DNA of 8,052 nt. Source: an uncultured Prevotella sp. Its GTDB lineage: Bacteria; Bacteroidota; Bacteroidia; Bacteroidales; Bacteroidaceae. The notes under the pieces are model-generated. The model was not told where the DNA came from, did not search any database, and was given only the letters and a program-made list of their open reading frames with translations. The stretch is from contig URSZ01000113.1 in the NCBI GenBank assembly GCA_900550635.1, forward strand, positions 1 to 8,052. Reading direction: 5' to 3'. Below are positions 7,484 to 8,052 of this stretch, in pieces; the stretch's first letter is position 1; each line of letters starts with the position of its first letter. The position numbers were made by a program, and so were the translations under genes.

Positions 7484-7491
7484 CAAACTTA
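7484..7491 (-). promoter_or_regulatory. possible minus-strand -7 box (TAAGTTTG) before wecA
   Basis: The minus strand reads TAAGTTTG, matching the Bacteroidota -7 consensus TAnnTTTG, about 23 nt before the wecA ATG. No TTTG lies 19-21 nt upstream, so the -33 half is missing. It may be a weak constitutive promoter or a chance match; an 8-mer with six fixed bases is not rare in A+T-rich DNA. Confidence 0.27.
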
Positions 7492-7679
7492 TTGGGATAA
7501 AATCGCAATGCATCGCTTTTGAGTCATGCTATGCTGTCCGGCACTGATACGGGATATAGCTTTAAAAAAAAACGTTTTTGAGCCATTAGTATAAGGGGTA
7601 TTCTTCCAACTCCTTCATGCACTTCTTATCTATTGAAACACACGCAGTTACAACACTACCACTAAAAAGTTTGGCAATG

Positions 7680-7696
7680 AAGAGGATTCTCCTCTT
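7680..7696. other. small hairpin in the operon leader
   Basis: AAGAGGA and TCCTCTT form a perfect 7-bp stem around a 3-base loop (TTC on the plus strand). No T-run follows immediately on either strand, so it is not a standard terminator. The arms share the AAGAG word with the dyads at 7778-7982 but in the opposite polarity. Function unknown. Confidence 0.4.
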
Positions 7697-7777
7697 TACT
7701 TATACGGCCATTTTCCTAAAACCGGTGTCATCTGTCCTACCTATCCGGCAGAGGGCACATTGCCGATTATCGATACA

Positions 7778-7792
7778 TCTCTTACCAAGAGA
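7778..7792 (+). repeat. candidate inversion site, copy 1 (core ACC)
   Basis: The sequence is TCTCTTACCAAGAGA: 6-bp inverted arms (TCTCTT/AAGAGA) around a 3-base core. The core gives the site a direction, and this copy is opposite to the two copies at 7944 and 7967. A short dyad with an asymmetric core is the usual form of a site for a site-specific recombinase. A dyad-binding regulator could also use it. Confidence 0.7.
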
Positions 7793-7897
7793 GCTACAAG
7801 GTGTCAGAAAGTCCCTGTTGACGGGGCTTGCAGTGTTTTCAATAGTTAAACAAACTTGAAATAATAACTCGTTTTGTAAAAAAAGAACAATAAAAAA

Positions 7898-7929
7898 TTT
7901 GGTAGTTATCCTCTCGTAACGTATTTTTG
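7898..7929 (+). promoter_or_regulatory. Bacteroidota consensus promoter (TTTG-N20-TATTTTTG), pointing right
   Basis: TTTG at 7898-7901 and TATTTTTG at 7922-7929 match the -33 and -7 elements of the Bacteroidota primary sigma factor, with a 20-nt spacer inside the known 19-21 range. Transcription should begin near 7933, about 10 nt before dyad copy 2, so both right-hand dyads would lie at the 5' end of the transcript. No matching promoter is found on the minus strand of this segment. Confidence 0.75.
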
Positions 7930-7943
7930 CACTTAACTATTCG

Positions 7944-7959
7944 TCTCTTGGTAAGAGAG
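7944..7959 (-). repeat. candidate inversion site, copy 2 (core GGT)
   Basis: TCTCTTGGTAAGAGA plus a trailing G. Its first 15 bases are the exact reverse complement of copy 1 at 7778-7792, and all 16 bases are identical to copy 3. It begins about 15 nt downstream of the -7 box, so in RNA it would fold as a 6-bp stem with a GGU loop in the early leader. Confidence 0.7.
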
Positions 7960-7966
7960 TTGCATA

Positions 7967-7982
7967 TCTCTTGGTAAGAGAG
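7967..7982 (-). repeat. candidate inversion or operator site, copy 3 (direct repeat of copy 2)
   Basis: A second perfect 16-bp TCTCTTGGTAAGAGAG, 23 bp after copy 2 in the same direction. Relative to copy 1 it could serve as an alternative inversion partner. Relative to copy 2, recombination would delete 23 bp. A pair at about two helical turns also fits cooperative binding by a regulator. Confidence 0.65.
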
Positions 7983-7994
7983 GGAAAATTTTCC
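7983..7994. repeat. perfect 12-bp palindrome abutting copy 3
   Basis: GGAAAATTTTCC is perfectly self-complementary and begins on the base after copy 3. An A4T4 tract of this kind is strongly curved and could be an architectural (HU/IHF-like) or recombinase accessory element, or a coincidence of A+T-rich DNA. Confidence 0.45.
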
Positions 7995-8052
7995 TGAATT
8001 TTTTAGGATTTAATTAGTTATAAAAACGACATACGCCGCAGAGGAACGACGG
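7995..8052. other. right window edge, no feature identified
   Basis: A short A+T-rich stretch followed by a more G+C-rich end. I see no start codon with a long frame, no promoter match and no RNA gene. If a plus-strand gene served by the 7898-7929 promoter exists, it begins beyond the window. Confidence 0.4.

Larger units (their letters stand above)
7462..7777. other. untranslated leader upstream of the polysaccharide operon, no gene seen
   Basis: This 316-base A+T-rich stretch contains no open frame that resembles a protein I know, in either direction. In particular, no UpxY-like (NusG-type) antitermination gene is seen, which often leads Bacteroides capsule operons. The stretch would be the 5' leader of the wecA operon if transcription entered from the switch at 7778-7958. 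It holds a small hairpin (7680-7696), a 12-bp AAAAACGTTTTT palindrome (7568-7579), and a weak promoter-like box at 7484-7491. Confidence 0.6.
7778..7958. promoter_or_regulatory. candidate invertible promoter segment (phase-variable switch)
   Basis: The segment is bounded by oppositely directed 15-bp copies and contains one full consensus promoter (7898-7929). It lies directly upstream of a polysaccharide operon. Capsule loci of Bacteroides are known to be switched by inversion of small promoter-bearing segments flanked by inverted repeats, acted on by Mpi or local Tsr recombinases. As assembled, the promoter fires to the right, away from wecA. Inversion would place its -7 box near 7807-7814 on the minus strand, with a leader of roughly 340 nt to the wecA ATG. 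No recombinase gene is in the window. The architecture is seen directly; inversion itself is inferred. Confidence 0.6.

Noticed and set aside
7564..7580. AAAAACGTTTTT palindrome with an adjoining A/T run, considered as a terminator
   Set aside because: The stem has only one CG step and would be very weak in RNA; no convergent gene needs termination here.
7617..7859. Plus-strand 80-codon frame (MHFLSIETHAV...) in the upstream region
   Set aside because: It runs through dyad copy 1 and into the candidate invertible segment, has no upstream promoter in that direction, and resembles nothing known; inversion would destroy its 3' end.
7700..7908. Minus-strand open frame across the switch, ending near 7700 (reads ...NRDFLTPCSSLGKR...)
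   Set aside because: About 69 codons, but it has no usable start until its last few residues and crosses the repeat; not supportable as a gene, though its openness might hint at a spurious frame that recurs in related intergenic DNA.
7778..7982. The three dyads considered as a CRISPR array
   Set aside because: Only three short copies, one inverted, with unequal spacing (151 bp and 7 bp between copies) and no cas genes.

Overview
The window carries part of an extracellular or capsular polysaccharide locus from a member of the Bacteroidota, most likely the order Bacteroidales. Three things point there: a promoter of the Bacteroidota form (TTTG, 20 nt, TAnnTTTG) at 7898-7929, start codons without Shine-Dalgarno sequences, and the wecA / short-wza / wzc-kinase gene order. 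A Prevotella-like genus is a guess from general appearance and is not shown by any marker gene.

All intact genes lie on the minus strand and form one tightly packed operon, transcribed from right to left. The order is a WecA-type polyprenyl-phosphate sugar-1-phosphate transferase (7461-6334), a Wza-type outer-membrane export lipoprotein (6337-5516), a Wzc-type chain-length regulator fused to a BY-kinase (5490-3094), rfbA (3058-2156), an integral-membrane acyltransferase (2156-1119), rfbC (1144-578), and the first 138 codons of rfbD (566-153). Together they start a lipid-linked glycan, supply dTDP-L-rhamnose, probably acylate the glycan, and control its polymerisation and export. rfbB, the flippase, the polymerase and further glycosyltransferases are not in the window.

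The left edge is anomalous. Bases 1-173 encode, on the plus strand, an internal piece of LarB (nickel-pincer cofactor synthesis). This piece meets the broken end of rfbD across about 21 bases (153-173) that fit both proteins in antisense. That is what an assembly chimera through a short shared word would look like; a true recombination junction is less likely.

The right 590 bases (7462-8052) hold no convincing gene but carry a notable regulatory structure. A 15-bp imperfect dyad, TCTCTT-ACC-AAGAGA, occurs once at 7778-7792 and twice with the opposite core (GGT) at 7944-7958 and 7967-7981. Between the first and second copies sits a consensus promoter that, as assembled, points right, away from the operon. 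Inverting the segment would turn the promoter toward wecA. I read this as a candidate phase-variable promoter switch captured in the operon-OFF state, with a third site that could allow alternative recombination.

Base composition is patchy. The acyltransferase gene, the 5' part of rfbA and most of wecA are near 40% G+C, whereas wzc, wza, rfbC and the 3' parts of rfbA and wecA are near 57-70%. This suggests segmental exchange within the locus, with breakpoints inside genes.
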